DNA from: Mytilus californianus
Lineage: Eukaryota; Mollusca; Bivalvia; Mytilida; Mytilidae
DNA: 64,000 nt
NCBI RefSeq assembly: GCF_021869535.1
Contig: NW_026262690.1
Location: 64,674,995-64,738,994, forward strand
Direction of reading: 5' to 3'
This document shows positions 1 through 10,454 of the stretch, in pieces (the stretch's first letter is position 1; every line of letters starts with the position of its first letter). The translations under genes were made by a program, and so were the position numbers. The notes beneath the pieces were generated by a model, which saw only the letters and a program-made list of their open reading frames with translations, made no database searches and was not told the origin of the DNA.

Positions 1-1744
1 TACTTATATCTTAAGTTTGAATTATTATTTCAGCATCAGTTCTTTCAAATTTAGTTGTAAGTGTGTCATCAAATATTTTGCATGGGATAATTCCTAGTTG
101 CATGTAGAAACATTATCTAGAAAATACTAGTTGCAAATATGGCTATTTCATAGATCAACAATAGAAATGTCTTGCTATGGATACTTTTACATTATTTTCC
201 TGCAATGCATCTATGCAAAATCTTGCCTTTTTATCACTTATTTACGCTAATTTACAACAAAAAAATGGTTGCTGTTTTGTTCGTTTGTAGACATGATTTT
301 TTTATACAGTTTTGAATCATTAGTGACGCGTCTAATTTAACAACTCAAAATTATTGTCGGTGATAACTAATATAAAAGCAATTAATCAGGTCAGTTGTGG
401 TTCCAGGGGGCGTAGAGGGCGTAAGCCCATCCTTTGATCGACAAAAAAAATAATTATATCATGTTTTTTCACGATTTATATGATTTAGCATAAAATCGTC
501 CAAAAATTCGTTTTATGCAAGTACGACCCCCTTTCAAAAATTTTGTATCTGCCCCTGCTTGGCAAAGTAGATTTTTAGTATTATAAATAACACAAAATTT
601 ATCCAGACTGAGAGACTAGTACCAGTAAGGAGCAGCTTATAGATATATCTATGACTAGAATTATTGGAATTTACAAGGTGCTGAAATAAGCATGTAGCAT
701 GATTTCACATAAAAGAAAAGGTTACTAGCCAATCAGGAATATATTAGTTACAGTTAAGTCTACTTGAAAAATGCAGCATGCTAATACATTTTACAAAAAG
801 TTGATATACCAAGGATTTATATAGTAAGTCTTACTATACAAATCCTTGGATATACCAATATAAGAAGGTATATATATTTTTTTGGTATGGAATGGCCATG
901 AAATTACAGCTCGAATTCAATAATTAAGTTAATTAATTTATTTTATCATTTTCTGTATCGAACTTTCATTTCACTCGCATGCTTAAGAACTTTGAATTTG
1001 AATAATATAGAAAACAACAGAATTCCTTATCTCCATTGGATTCTTTTAAGTATTGATTGATGAATTGATTTTTTTTTAAACGTAAAAATATTTCAACCCT
1101 CTACTTTAAAAGTAGTTGTTGATTAATTAACAGAGACCTAAGTTCGGAAAAATAAAGACAATTGTTCGTTTTAAATATTGAATAAGGTATTTCCAACACT
1201 ATAGAAGCAATAACAATGGTACATGAAGAAATTTTGTTTTAAATTATTCGTGAATATTGATAATTGCTTTGATTGTCCAGGTTCCCGATTGAGATTGCTT
1301 TAATTGGTCACATTCTTGTAGTGGTTTGTTATAGGGAAAATTTGTAGCTTTTTATTTTTTTTTTTTTTTTAGCAAATATTCTAATAATCCTCCTTCTTGT
1401 ACATTGGTTTGTAAAACTGTATGGCTTGGAAATGATATGCTGAAAGTTAAACAGCTGAAACAGAAGATGTTTAAAGGTAATTTCACATCAATTGTAACAG
1501 TTTGAAAAATATTGAAAGAAATCATAGTTACTTATAGTTAAGGATCGGGGGATTACATTTGACAAGAAACATAAAAAAAAAAGAGAAAGAGTAGAAGCAT
1601 TTACAACATAATGAGCTTTACATTTGCACGTTGTCGAGATGAATCATCACTTTGTATTATAGTTCTGCAGAGATGTACCAAGCCAAGATTAAAATATAAA
1701 TCCTGAAATTATTTATAGATTATGCAAGTTATTGACATGGAAAT
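1..1744. other. AT-rich noncoding DNA, no gene seen
   Basis: I see no credible exon. Positions 400-565 resemble a dispersed mussel repeat (a G-rich stretch around agggggcgtagagggcgt). Positions 809-849 form a near-perfect palindrome, listed separately. A T-rich tract lies at about 1350-1371. Confidence 0.5.
809..849. repeat. 41-bp near-perfect palindrome
   Basis: The left arm begins ccaaggattt and the right arm ends aaatccttgg. The stem is about 20 bp with one mismatch and almost no loop. No surrounding gene or TIR element explains it. Confidence 0.7.
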
Positions 1745-2310
1745 TATACAACACGATTCATGGTCTTTACAAGGGAAACGAAAGATACCAAAAGGATATT
1801 CAAACTCATATGTCGAAAACGGAACTGACAATGACATAGCAAAAACAAAAAAACGACGATAACACAAACAACTGTATAGAAAACACAACATAGAAAACTA
1901 AAGACTGAGCAACACGAACAAAACCTAAAACACGGGGTGATCTCAAATGCTCCAGAAGGGAAAACAGATCCTGCTCCACATGTTTAACCCGTCGTGTTGA
2001 TCATGTAAGTACAAAGCCGGTGTTAAGAAGTCTAAATCGGTTGGTAAAATACTAAGAAAAGAGGAGGGGATTGTGGCTACGACAATTGGAACATATCCGT
2101 CGTCATCTGTGAAACAGATATTCCATAACGGACAACCAACTCGTGATGGCGTCATTAAAGTTTTCGAAGGGACGATTTAAACTTCACCACTTGGAACTCT
2201 TGCTTGAATTGTTTCTTGTAAGCAGCAACCCTCTATCATGGAAATAATGATAGGAAAGGCAAGCTCTAGAATATTGTATCAACTGGGAGATGTATACTCC
2301 CGACTGCTCA
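1745..2310 (-). pseudogene. retroelement 3' fragment (reverse-transcriptase C-terminus plus 3' tail)
   Basis: Read on the minus strand, the sequence matches the C-terminal reverse-transcriptase fragments seen elsewhere in this window (30222, 41593, 42245). It includes the segment coding the YISQLI-like motif near 2290, a degenerate end near 2100-2170, and then the shared tail with acgacgggt, atgtggagcaggatc and the segment ending at about 1750. The copy has several stops and is 5'-truncated. It is a dead insertion. Confidence 0.65.
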
Positions 2311-2742
2311 GAAATTTATCAACAATTTGCAAAGAGAAATGCAGTGTCCAAGCATTAGAACATATTTACTGAGGAGGACAATGAAAACTCATAAGTAAAA
2401 CAAGAACAAAAACAATATTATGACAAAAAGAAAAGCTGTAAAGACAAACAACAGCCCCCAAAATACTATAAAGACAACTAAATATTCCGCAACACGAACC
2501 CAACCAAATCAGGGCTGAACTCGAGCTCTGGAGGAGTAATCAGAACCTGTTCCATCTAAGATACAATAGTGCTCATGTACGGAAATCAATCAATGTACAA
2601 CTACTCTCTGGAATAAATCTTATGGAAAAATTGTCTTTAAAATAATGAATATCTTAACAACTTTTGACAAATTATGTTTAATAGTGTACCTTCTGCATAT
2701 GGCTTTCAATAGATTTTCCTAAAAGCTTTCCGTTTATTTCAG

Positions 2743-3073
2743 AATACGCCCTTCGGAAAATCAAAACTTCCCTACAAGGGAATGCAAGTTGGAAAATAAA
2801 ATATCGAAGAAGAAAAAAAAATAGAAACAGAAGAAGAATGAGATCCACACATAATAATGTAAATATGCTTAGGGAAAAGTTAACAAGAAAGTTGAATCAC
2901 TTTAAACAGAGAAGGAATTCAAATAATATTATAATGTTTCCTTGCGATTGTAAACATTTTTATGGAAATAAGGTAAACAATGTTATGTTACTAACAAAAG
3001 ACAATTTTCCTTTTAGAGAAATAAGCGGTGAATATTATCTTTATAGAAAAAAAGGAAAAAACTGGAGTAATTA
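2743..3073 (+). CDS. orphan terminal exon of an unrecognised basic protein
   Basis: A strong acceptor (pyrimidine-rich tract ending ttatttcag at 2742) is followed by 109 codons without a stop, ending in TAG at 3072-3074. The frame is open from the first base after the acceptor, which is unusual in DNA this AT-rich. The predicted residues are very basic around positions 22-35 (runs of R and K). Two close cysteines follow in FPCDCKHFYG near residue 67, and the end is aromatic and basic. An AATAAA lies at 3275-3280, about 200 bp after the stop, as expected for a last exon. The exon begins with two bases that complete a split codon. I do not recognise the family, and no upstream exon is evident in the window. 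It could be a chance ORF. Confidence 0.4.
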
Positions 3074-3344
3074 GTAATGCAAGTGTAAAAAGAAATTAAA
3101 AAAAGTGACATATTTTTTGGAAGAACCATTTCTAATAGAACTATGATGACCGCTTTATTTTGTTCTCTATTTTTTAATTCATTGTTTCATTGGTTCCTTT
3201 GCAAACATTCTTAATTTTATTGTAAAAATTGAACATAAATTTCTTCTCTATTCCGATGTATATGGTTTAATGAGAATAAAGATATATATATATATATATA
3301 AGTAAGGAGCCTTTTGTAGTTGTGCTGATCTATAACTGTATGCT
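3074..3344. other. putative 3' UTR with AATAAA and a TA microsatellite
   Basis: AT-rich sequence follows the stop of the orphan exon. AATAAA is at 3275-3280, and a (TA)n run follows at about 3281-3300. Nothing else is seen. Confidence 0.35.
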
Positions 3345-3490
3345 GTGATTTGAAAAAAAAACTCATCATAGATACCAGGATTGAAATTTAGTACGACAGA
3401 AGCGCGTTTCGTCTTCAAGAGACTCACCGGTGACGATCGAATCAAATAAGTTACAAAGGCCAAATAAAGTGCAAAGTTGAAGAGCATTGC
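3345..3490 (-). repeat. dispersed mussel repeat, core copy (minus)
   Basis: The reverse complement carries the core with gcgtttcg and the adjacent motif ataccaggat. The same core occurs in plus orientation at 4545-4700 and 31410-31600. I recognise this core from many mussel transcripts and genomic clones. Confidence 0.7.
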
Positions 3491-3805
3491 TAAATTACTA
3501 AAGATTTTGTCAAGTACATCTAAGGTAATTTATTCCTGAAATCATTTAACAGAATGTTGTTATATGATATATTTCTTCTCTTTAATTATTAAATGTTTTA
3601 CCTTGATTTACTTTGGTTACATGTAATTATTTAAATGTTGTAACCACATAATTACATGCTTGCACAACTTTTCTGGGAGCTCCAACATGATTTTTTTTTA
3701 ATATTTCACCTATGAAATCTGAAATATTTGAATAGGCAGAATAAACCAGTCAGAAGATACCATAAAATCATAAATTGATTTAGCTGTTTTAATGGGCTAT
3801 GATTT

Positions 3806-3930
3806 CCCGTTTTCCTGCCGAAGGACTTTATTTCTCTCTGGCTTTTTCCGCCAATAAAAAAGTGGCATATTCGATTTAGCCAACAATGCTGAAAGTGGCG
3901 TTAAACACTTACAATCCATCAATCATTTTA
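3806..3930 (+). repeat. SINE 3' domain fragment
   Basis: The order ttcccgttttcctgccgaag, a ccgccaataaaa block, ggcgttaaacac and then a catcaatca tail matches the 3' half of the fuller SINE at 33050-33300. The tRNA-like head is missing. Confidence 0.55.
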
Positions 3931-4359
3931 ACAGTTGAAGTTTATTTTTTAAATTTTATCATATGAACGTTATTTTAATAAAAAAAACAAATAAATTCTC
4001 TCCTTTTGTATTCATTTTAAACCTCTTTTTGATCTTCTTAATGTAGATTTAAAATCCTGCACTGTCAATCCCGTGCCTGGATAAATCCATTTATGACCTT
4101 CCAAAATAGAAGAAAGCAAACACAAACTCAATTGCATTTCAACAAGTTAGATTTTTTATACCGAACGATTTTGGGATAGAGATATAGTAGCAAGTGCTGA
4201 TGTGCACTGCAATGTATTACTGCTTTGGACCAAACAATTATAATTTATTCTAATTTTCTGTCATGTCTTTATGCAATCGAAGATGCCAAAATAATGAATT
4301 CATAAATATTGAAAATTCTTGATGTTATTTATCAATTTGGAAATTCTTAAAAAAAAATA

Positions 4360-4700
4360 TGTTTCTGTGGGGGGTACCAAGTCATCTTTATCACCAGCCC
4401 AGTAGTCAGCACTTCTGTGCTAACATGAATTATCATTGATATGGTCATATTTTTAAATTAACTGTTTACAAAACTTTTGAATTTTTTAAATACTAAGGCT
4501 TTTCTACCTCAGGAATAGATTTCCTTAGCTGTATTTGGCAAAACTTTTAGGAATTTTGGTCCTCAATGCTCTTCAACTTCGTACTTTATTTGGTCTTTTT
4601 AACTTTTTTGGATTCGAGCGTCACTGATGAGTCTTTTGTAGACGAAACGCGCGTCTGGCGTAAGTACAAAATTTAATCCTGGTATCTATGATGAGTTTAT
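4360..4700 (+). repeat. dispersed mussel repeat (gacgaaacgcgcgtctggcg core)
   Basis: It contains the motifs ccagcccagtagtcagcac, a middle section ending in cctcaatgctcttcaa, and the core gacgaaacgcgcgtctggcg near 4640-4660, followed by cctggtatctatgatgag. It is inverted relative to 3345-3490. I infer a retroelement 3' end, because the 31.4-kb copy follows a reverse-transcriptase fragment. Confidence 0.75.
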
Positions 4701-4976
4701 TTACATTCCTGGAAACCCAGTTATATACCAATTAGCCAAACATGTTTTATTAAAGGGAAGAAAATTTTGAATACAATATTACATACTGTGACCTAATACC
4801 TTATATAAGGAATATATTTCAAACGAGGGACGCCATTAAATGACCTAATTTAAACTAAAAAAAATTGTAGGTATAGGGCCAAATCCTAGGAATCTATTTC
4901 GCACTAGGATCATTTTAAAACTTGTTGGAATCTTTAATACAAATTTTAGTACATTGGATTGATATTATATTATATA

Positions 4977-6312
4977 TGTTGTGTGCAAGTTATCATTTTG
5001 TACACATTATAATTTGTACAAAAAAATTGTACAAATTATAATTTGTATTTTGTCTTTGTACAAATTGTAATTTGTACGAAAAGTGCCTGTACAAATTACA
5101 ATTTGTACAAAATTTGACGAAAATTCACTTACAACTTGTACAATTATTTATAATAAGGATTTTGGTGAAAAAAGCATAGATACACTTTATAGAATTGTTA
5201 TTAAATGGCCATACAGTAAACCTTATTTATAAAATACAAAAATAGTTCTTTAACAGTCGTTTGAGGCTGAGCAGGTTAGTGAATTGTGGCATCGTGAATT
5301 GCATCTTTTGACTTTCACATTTGACTCTTCGTGAACACTTTGCAACGGCTAATTACTTTGGGGTCAATTGCTTTAAAAAGTTGCCAAAGCTATATATCAC
5401 AGGTGTTTATGTACACTCTTTTAGTCATTTACTCATATTATGTTATAGTGTAAACATGGCCGACATTGTTGATCAGTAGAAAATGGTCTTAACCTAGCAG
5501 AGAATAATACATAAAAGAACAATCATGTGTACACCAAGGACAAGCATAATGGGCTAACTTGACACTGATCATTCTTGCTAGGAATCGTGCGCTGTGTGGC
5601 CAATAGATCCAAGACGAATATCTTACCAAGAAAACGAGACAGTTATAATCAGAACTTGTCATTTGGGGTTAATGTCATTATAAATATTCCTCAGTATGAT
5701 CGTGCCCCAACTGATCCTCGAAATATCTGGGGCGCAATTGTTGAATCTGGAGATTTTGGTACCAAATTGGAAAACTGTAAGAATTAAAACAGGATATCTA
5801 TTTGTCTAAAAGTAAAATTGAAACTGTGAAAGACACGTGTTCATTCACAGCAATGGTTCCTGATCTTCAACTTTCGCTACGTGAAGCACTTAAAAAGCCT
5901 TTCAAACAGATTGTCAGGGGTTTCTTTCTTGAAAATGCAAAGGATGGTCCAGGACTTCTAAATGTAAATGTAAAAGTAAAAAGATGTTGTGCAATTCCCG
6001 ATGTCATAATTAATGCACCTGCTGAACCGAATGATAAATAACTAAACTTTTGTATTTTGTAAATAAGGTGTACTGTGTGGTCATTTGATAGCAATTATAT
6101 AGTGTGTATCAATGCTTTTTTTCACCAAAATTCACATTATAGATTATTGTACAAGTTATAAGTGAATTTAAGTCAAATTTTGTACAAATTGTAATTTGTA
6201 CAGGCACTTTTTGTACAAATTACAATTTGTACAAAGTCAAAATACAAATTATAATTTGTACATTTTATTTGTACAAATTATAATTTGTACAAAATGGTAA
6301 CTTGTACACACC
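4977..6312. mobile_element. 1336-bp TIR transposon with palindromic subterminal repeats and gene cargo
   Basis: The arms 4977-5243 and 6047-6312 are inverted copies, roughly 85% identical by eye. Each arm carries four copies of a 20-bp palindrome of the type GTACAAATTRYAATTTGTAC: at about 5000, 5029, 5058 and 5089 on the left, and about 6182, 6213, 6243 and 6271 on the right. The ends read tgttgtgtgc and its partner gtacacacca. The flanks on both sides are TATATA, so a short AT-rich target duplication is possible but ambiguous. The interior holds a frameshifted reading frame (5575-6041) that looks captured. No transposase is visible, so the element is non-autonomous. I cannot assign a superfamily. 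Confidence 0.75.
5575..6041 (+). pseudogene. frameshifted gene fragment inside the TIR transposon
   Basis: Two open frames follow each other. The first (about 70 codons from 5575) ends in TAA at 5785-5787. The second is open from a TAA at about 5779 to a stop at 6039-6041. A single-base shift near 5780-5787 would join them into one reading frame of about 155 codons, with no other stop. The composition is protein-like (for example PQYDRAPTDPRNIWG in the first part and KRCCAIPDVII in the second). I recognise no family. It lies between the terminal inverted repeats, so a captured host or element gene is the likely origin. Both starts would be non-ATG, which also suggests a truncated fragment. 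Confidence 0.4.
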
Positions 6313-6675
6313 ATATATATACATATTCTAGAATAAGTTTCATTTAAATCAGAATAGATTGATATGATTCATTTAACATCATCATACTCATTGATTTTTT
6401 TTTAGACTATGATAATTGATTTATTGGTCTAAAGCTGTTACAATTACCTTATTGCTACAGCTTTCACAAACAACGTACCCTGGTATATTGATATCTTTAA
6501 GAACAGGGTGTCTTAAAGATAATTTTCTCTTTATAATTGTTAGTTAATTACAAATACAAATATACTATAATATAAACATATATAATTGCAAATCATTTAA
6601 ATTTGTGTTTACGTATTTTTTGTTCCGGATTTGACCTTTACTTTTCCATCCTTATACAATCTACCTGACACATAT
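6313..6675. other. AT-rich spacer
   Basis: No feature is recognised. It supplies the left target site (TTTA, 6676-6679) of the E/S array. Confidence 0.5.
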
Positions 6676-6679
6676 TTTA

Positions 6680-7114
6680 GGGAAAACGGTACTATTTATT
6701 CTGCCATAGGCGACAATACTAACATTTTCTAAATTTACCACTTTTTATAATAAAAACCTGGACAAAACAGTTATTTGTGGTGTTAGTACTTTATTATTCT
6801 GTTTTAAAAATTAAAGCCAAATAGTATCATGACCAACTTCCAACGGAGCTTGTTTATGTTATCCATGCCCACCGTCATTTTACACCAAATTTATGAAATT
6901 TTGGAAGTCTTTTCGAATGATTCTCTAGAAAATATTTCAATGGGTTTCAAAATTTATATTATAAATATACACACTGCAGTTATTCATAGATAAAAAAAAA
7001 ATATATTGTACCCTTACATCCAATCACAGCGCTCCTAAGTTGACTTCCTTCACCTGCCTTGGGTACACAAAAGGCCAACCTAATGCTGGGAAAATGTAAT
7101 AGTACTATTTTCCC
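6680..7114. mobile_element. E unit 1 (435-bp MITE-like element, left outer copy)
   Basis: It starts gggaaaacggtactatt and ends aatagtactattttccc. The ends are inverted repeats: 7 bp, then a 2-bp mismatch, then 8 bp. The left flank is TTTA and the right flank TATA. There is no coding capacity. A 4-bp AT-rich target fits several cut-and-paste superfamilies, and I cannot choose between them. Confidence 0.85.
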
Positions 7115-7118
7115 TATA

Positions 7119-8343
7119 CTGTGGCATAAAGATATAAAGAATTCTTATTACACCATTAATGCAATACTGGGTTATTGTGAAAACCTTGGCTATAATAAAT
7201 TCTTGTATGTCCCCATCACTTAAAGAAACATGGATCATTTTATGTCCCCACCCCTACATGCTGGTTTACCTCTTTCTGTACTTCTTCCAGATAAGGCTTA
7301 ATAAACTACCTGTATCCAATCATATCTTATCTTATTTAAAAAAAATAATAAACAGTACTATTTAAACAGATAAAAATGACAGTTCCATTCAATTTGTATT
7401 CAATTTATCCAAAACTTACAACATAACCACAAATTCAAGATTTTTCATACTAATCTCCATTCCATGCTTTAGTATATGCCATATTGTGTTTCAAAATTTC
7501 AGAACTTGCTATAAAATCCTTTATTCTGTCTTGAGATGACAAAAACAAAGATATTACACACTTAAAACATTGAATATGCAAAATACTCAGCTGTAAAGTT
7601 GCCTTTGTTGGCTGTATTAATCTATGAAAAAGCTGAATTATGTCCCTTGGGAGTATTCATTTCCAACAAAAGTCCTTTCAAGCAGTAGAAAATGAAAAAT
7701 TATATATGCTTGATATAATAAAAGATAGAAACTACAAAATGAAGCACTATTGAAATTTTTGCCGCATGAATTGCCAAGAATGTGAACAATTCTTTGCACA
7801 GGAGAGTATAAATTCTATATAAATTAAGCCTCAATTGGGCCTCTTTTTTTCTTAGATGGACAATTTTAACACTGAAAATGCTTCTATTAAGACCAAATAT
7901 TGCCTAACTCCATAAACAGTACAAACTTAACCAGACAATTTCCCATTTTAATAGATTATGTCTTGAGAAATACCCAAGTGATACATTTAGGGAATTACGC
8001 AGCAAAAAAGGCAAATATTTCAGTTAAAAATATTTGTCGCGACTTGAATTCTGGTGTTTCCAATTGAATTAATCATTGCGAAAGGTGAAAACAAATACAA
8101 AAGAACTAGAGTTTGGTGCATTTTATACAATATAGTTAATATTGAAATCCTAGAATAAATTTTTATATCAGTACCCATCAATTTTACTTATTATGATGAC
8201 TCAGCACTTTTCTCAACACAGTATTGGTCTCAGTGAAAAATTTCTATTCTTGGTGATAAAAATCAAATGTACTAATCAAAAGCTTCAAAATAGTGTAATA
8301 TAACTGAAGTCTGATTGATTTTGATTTCCCTTGCTATCTTCAG
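7119..8343. repeat. S unit 1 (1225 bp)
   Basis: It starts ctgtggcataaag and ends gctatcttcag. It lies between E1 and E2 with TATA on both sides. An identical 68-codon open frame (7159-7365) recurs in every S unit, but it lacks any protein-like signature. S has no inverted ends beyond CTG/CAG. Confidence 0.85.
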
Positions 8344-8347
8344 TATA

Positions 8348-8782
8348 GGGAAAACGGTACTATTTATTCTGCCATAGGCGACAATACTAACATTTTCTAA
8401 ATTTACCACTTTTTATAATAAAAACCTGGACAAAACAGTTATTTGTGGTGTTAGTACTTTATTATTCTGTTTTAAAAATTAAAGCCAAATAGTATCATGA
8501 CCAACTTCCAACGGAGCTTGTTTATGTTATCCATGCCCACCGTCATTTTACACCAAATTTATGAAATTTTGGAAGTCTTTTCGAATGATTCTCTAGAAAA
8601 TATTTCAATGGGTTTCAAAATTTATATTATAAATATACACACTGCAGTTATTCATAGATAAAAAAAAAATATATTGTACCCTTACATCCAATCACAGCGC
8701 TCCTAAGTTGACTTCCTTCACCTGCCTTGGGTACACAAAAGGCCAACCTAATGCTGGGAAAATGTAATAGTACTATTTTCCC
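8348..8782. mobile_element. E unit 2
   Basis: A 435-bp copy with TATA on both sides (8344-8347 and 8783-8786). Confidence 0.85.
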
Positions 8783-8786
8783 TATA

Positions 8787-10011
8787 CTGTGGCATAAAGA
8801 TATAAAGAATTCTTATTACACCATTAATGCAATACTGGGTTATTGTGAAAACCTTGGCTATAATAAATTCTTGTATGTCCCCATCACTTAAAGAAACATG
8901 GATCATTTTATGTCCCCACCCCTACATGCTGGTTTACCTCTTTCTGTACTTCTTCCAGATAAGGCTTAATAAACTACCTGTATCCAATCATATCTTATCT
9001 TATTTAAAAAAAATAATAAACAGTACTATTTAAACAGATAAAAATGACAGTTCCATTCAATTTGTATTCAATTTATCCAAAACTTACAACATAACCACAA
9101 ATTCAAGATTTTTCATACTAATCTCCATTCCATGCTTTAGTATATGCCATATTGTGTTTCAAAATTTCAGAACTTGCTATAAAATCCTTTATTCTGTCTT
9201 GAGATGACAAAAACAAAGATATTACACACTTAAAACATTGAATATGCAAAATACTCAGCTGTAAAGTTGCCTTTGTTGGCTGTATTAATCTATGAAAAAG
9301 CTGAATTATGTCCCTTGGGAGTATTCATTTCCAACAAAAGTCCTTTCAAGCAGTAGAAAATGAAAAATTATATATGCTTGATATAATAAAAGATAGAAAC
9401 TACAAAATGAAGCACTATTGAAATTTTTGCCGCATGAATTGCCAAGAATGTGAACAATTCTTTGCACAGGAGAGTATAAATTCTATATAAATTAAGCCTC
9501 AATTGGGCCTCTTTTTTTCTTAGATGGACAATTTTAACACTGAAAATGCTTCTATTAAGACCAAATATTGCCTAACTCCATAAACAGTACAAACTTAACC
9601 AGACAATTTCCCATTTTAATAGATTATGTCTTGAGAAATACCCAAGTGATACATTTAGGGAATTACGCAGCAAAAAAGGCAAATATTTCAGTTAAAAATA
9701 TTTGTCGCGACTTGAATTCTGGTGTTTCCAATTGAATTAATCATTGCGAAAGGTGAAAACAAATACAAAAGAACTAGAGTTTGGTGCATTTTATACAATA
9801 TAGTTAATATTGAAATCCTAGAATAAATTTTTATATCAGTACCCATCAATTTTACTTATTATGATGACTCAGCACTTTTCTCAACACAGTATTGGTCTCA
9901 GTGAAAAATTTCTATTCTTGGTGATAAAAATCAAATGTACTAATCAAAAGCTTCAAAATAGTGTAATATAACTGAAGTCTGATTGATTTTGATTTCCCTT
10001 GCTATCTTCAG
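8787..10011. repeat. S unit 2
   Basis: A single 1225-bp copy between E2 and E3. Confidence 0.85.
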
Positions 10012-10015
10012 TATA

Positions 10016-10450
10016 GGGAAAACGGTACTATTTATTCTGCCATAGGCGACAATACTAACATTTTCTAAATTTACCACTTTTTATAATAAAAACCTGGACA
10101 AAACAGTTATTTGTGGTGTTAGTACTTTATTATTCTGTTTTAAAAATTAAAGCCAAATAGTATCATGACCAACTTCCAACGGAGCTTGTTTATGTTATCC
10201 ATGCCCACCGTCATTTTACACCAAATTTATGAAATTTTGGAAGTCTTTTCGAATGATTCTCTAGAAAATATTTCAATGGGTTTCAAAATTTATATTATAA
10301 ATATACACACTGCAGTTATTCATAGATAAAAAAAAAATATATTGTACCCTTACATCCAATCACAGCGCTCCTAAGTTGACTTCCTTCACCTGCCTTGGGT
10401 ACACAAAAGGCCAACCTAATGCTGGGAAAATGTAATAGTACTATTTTCCC
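10016..10450. mobile_element. E unit 3
   Basis: A 435-bp copy with TATA on both sides. Confidence 0.85.
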
Positions 10451-10454
10451 TATA

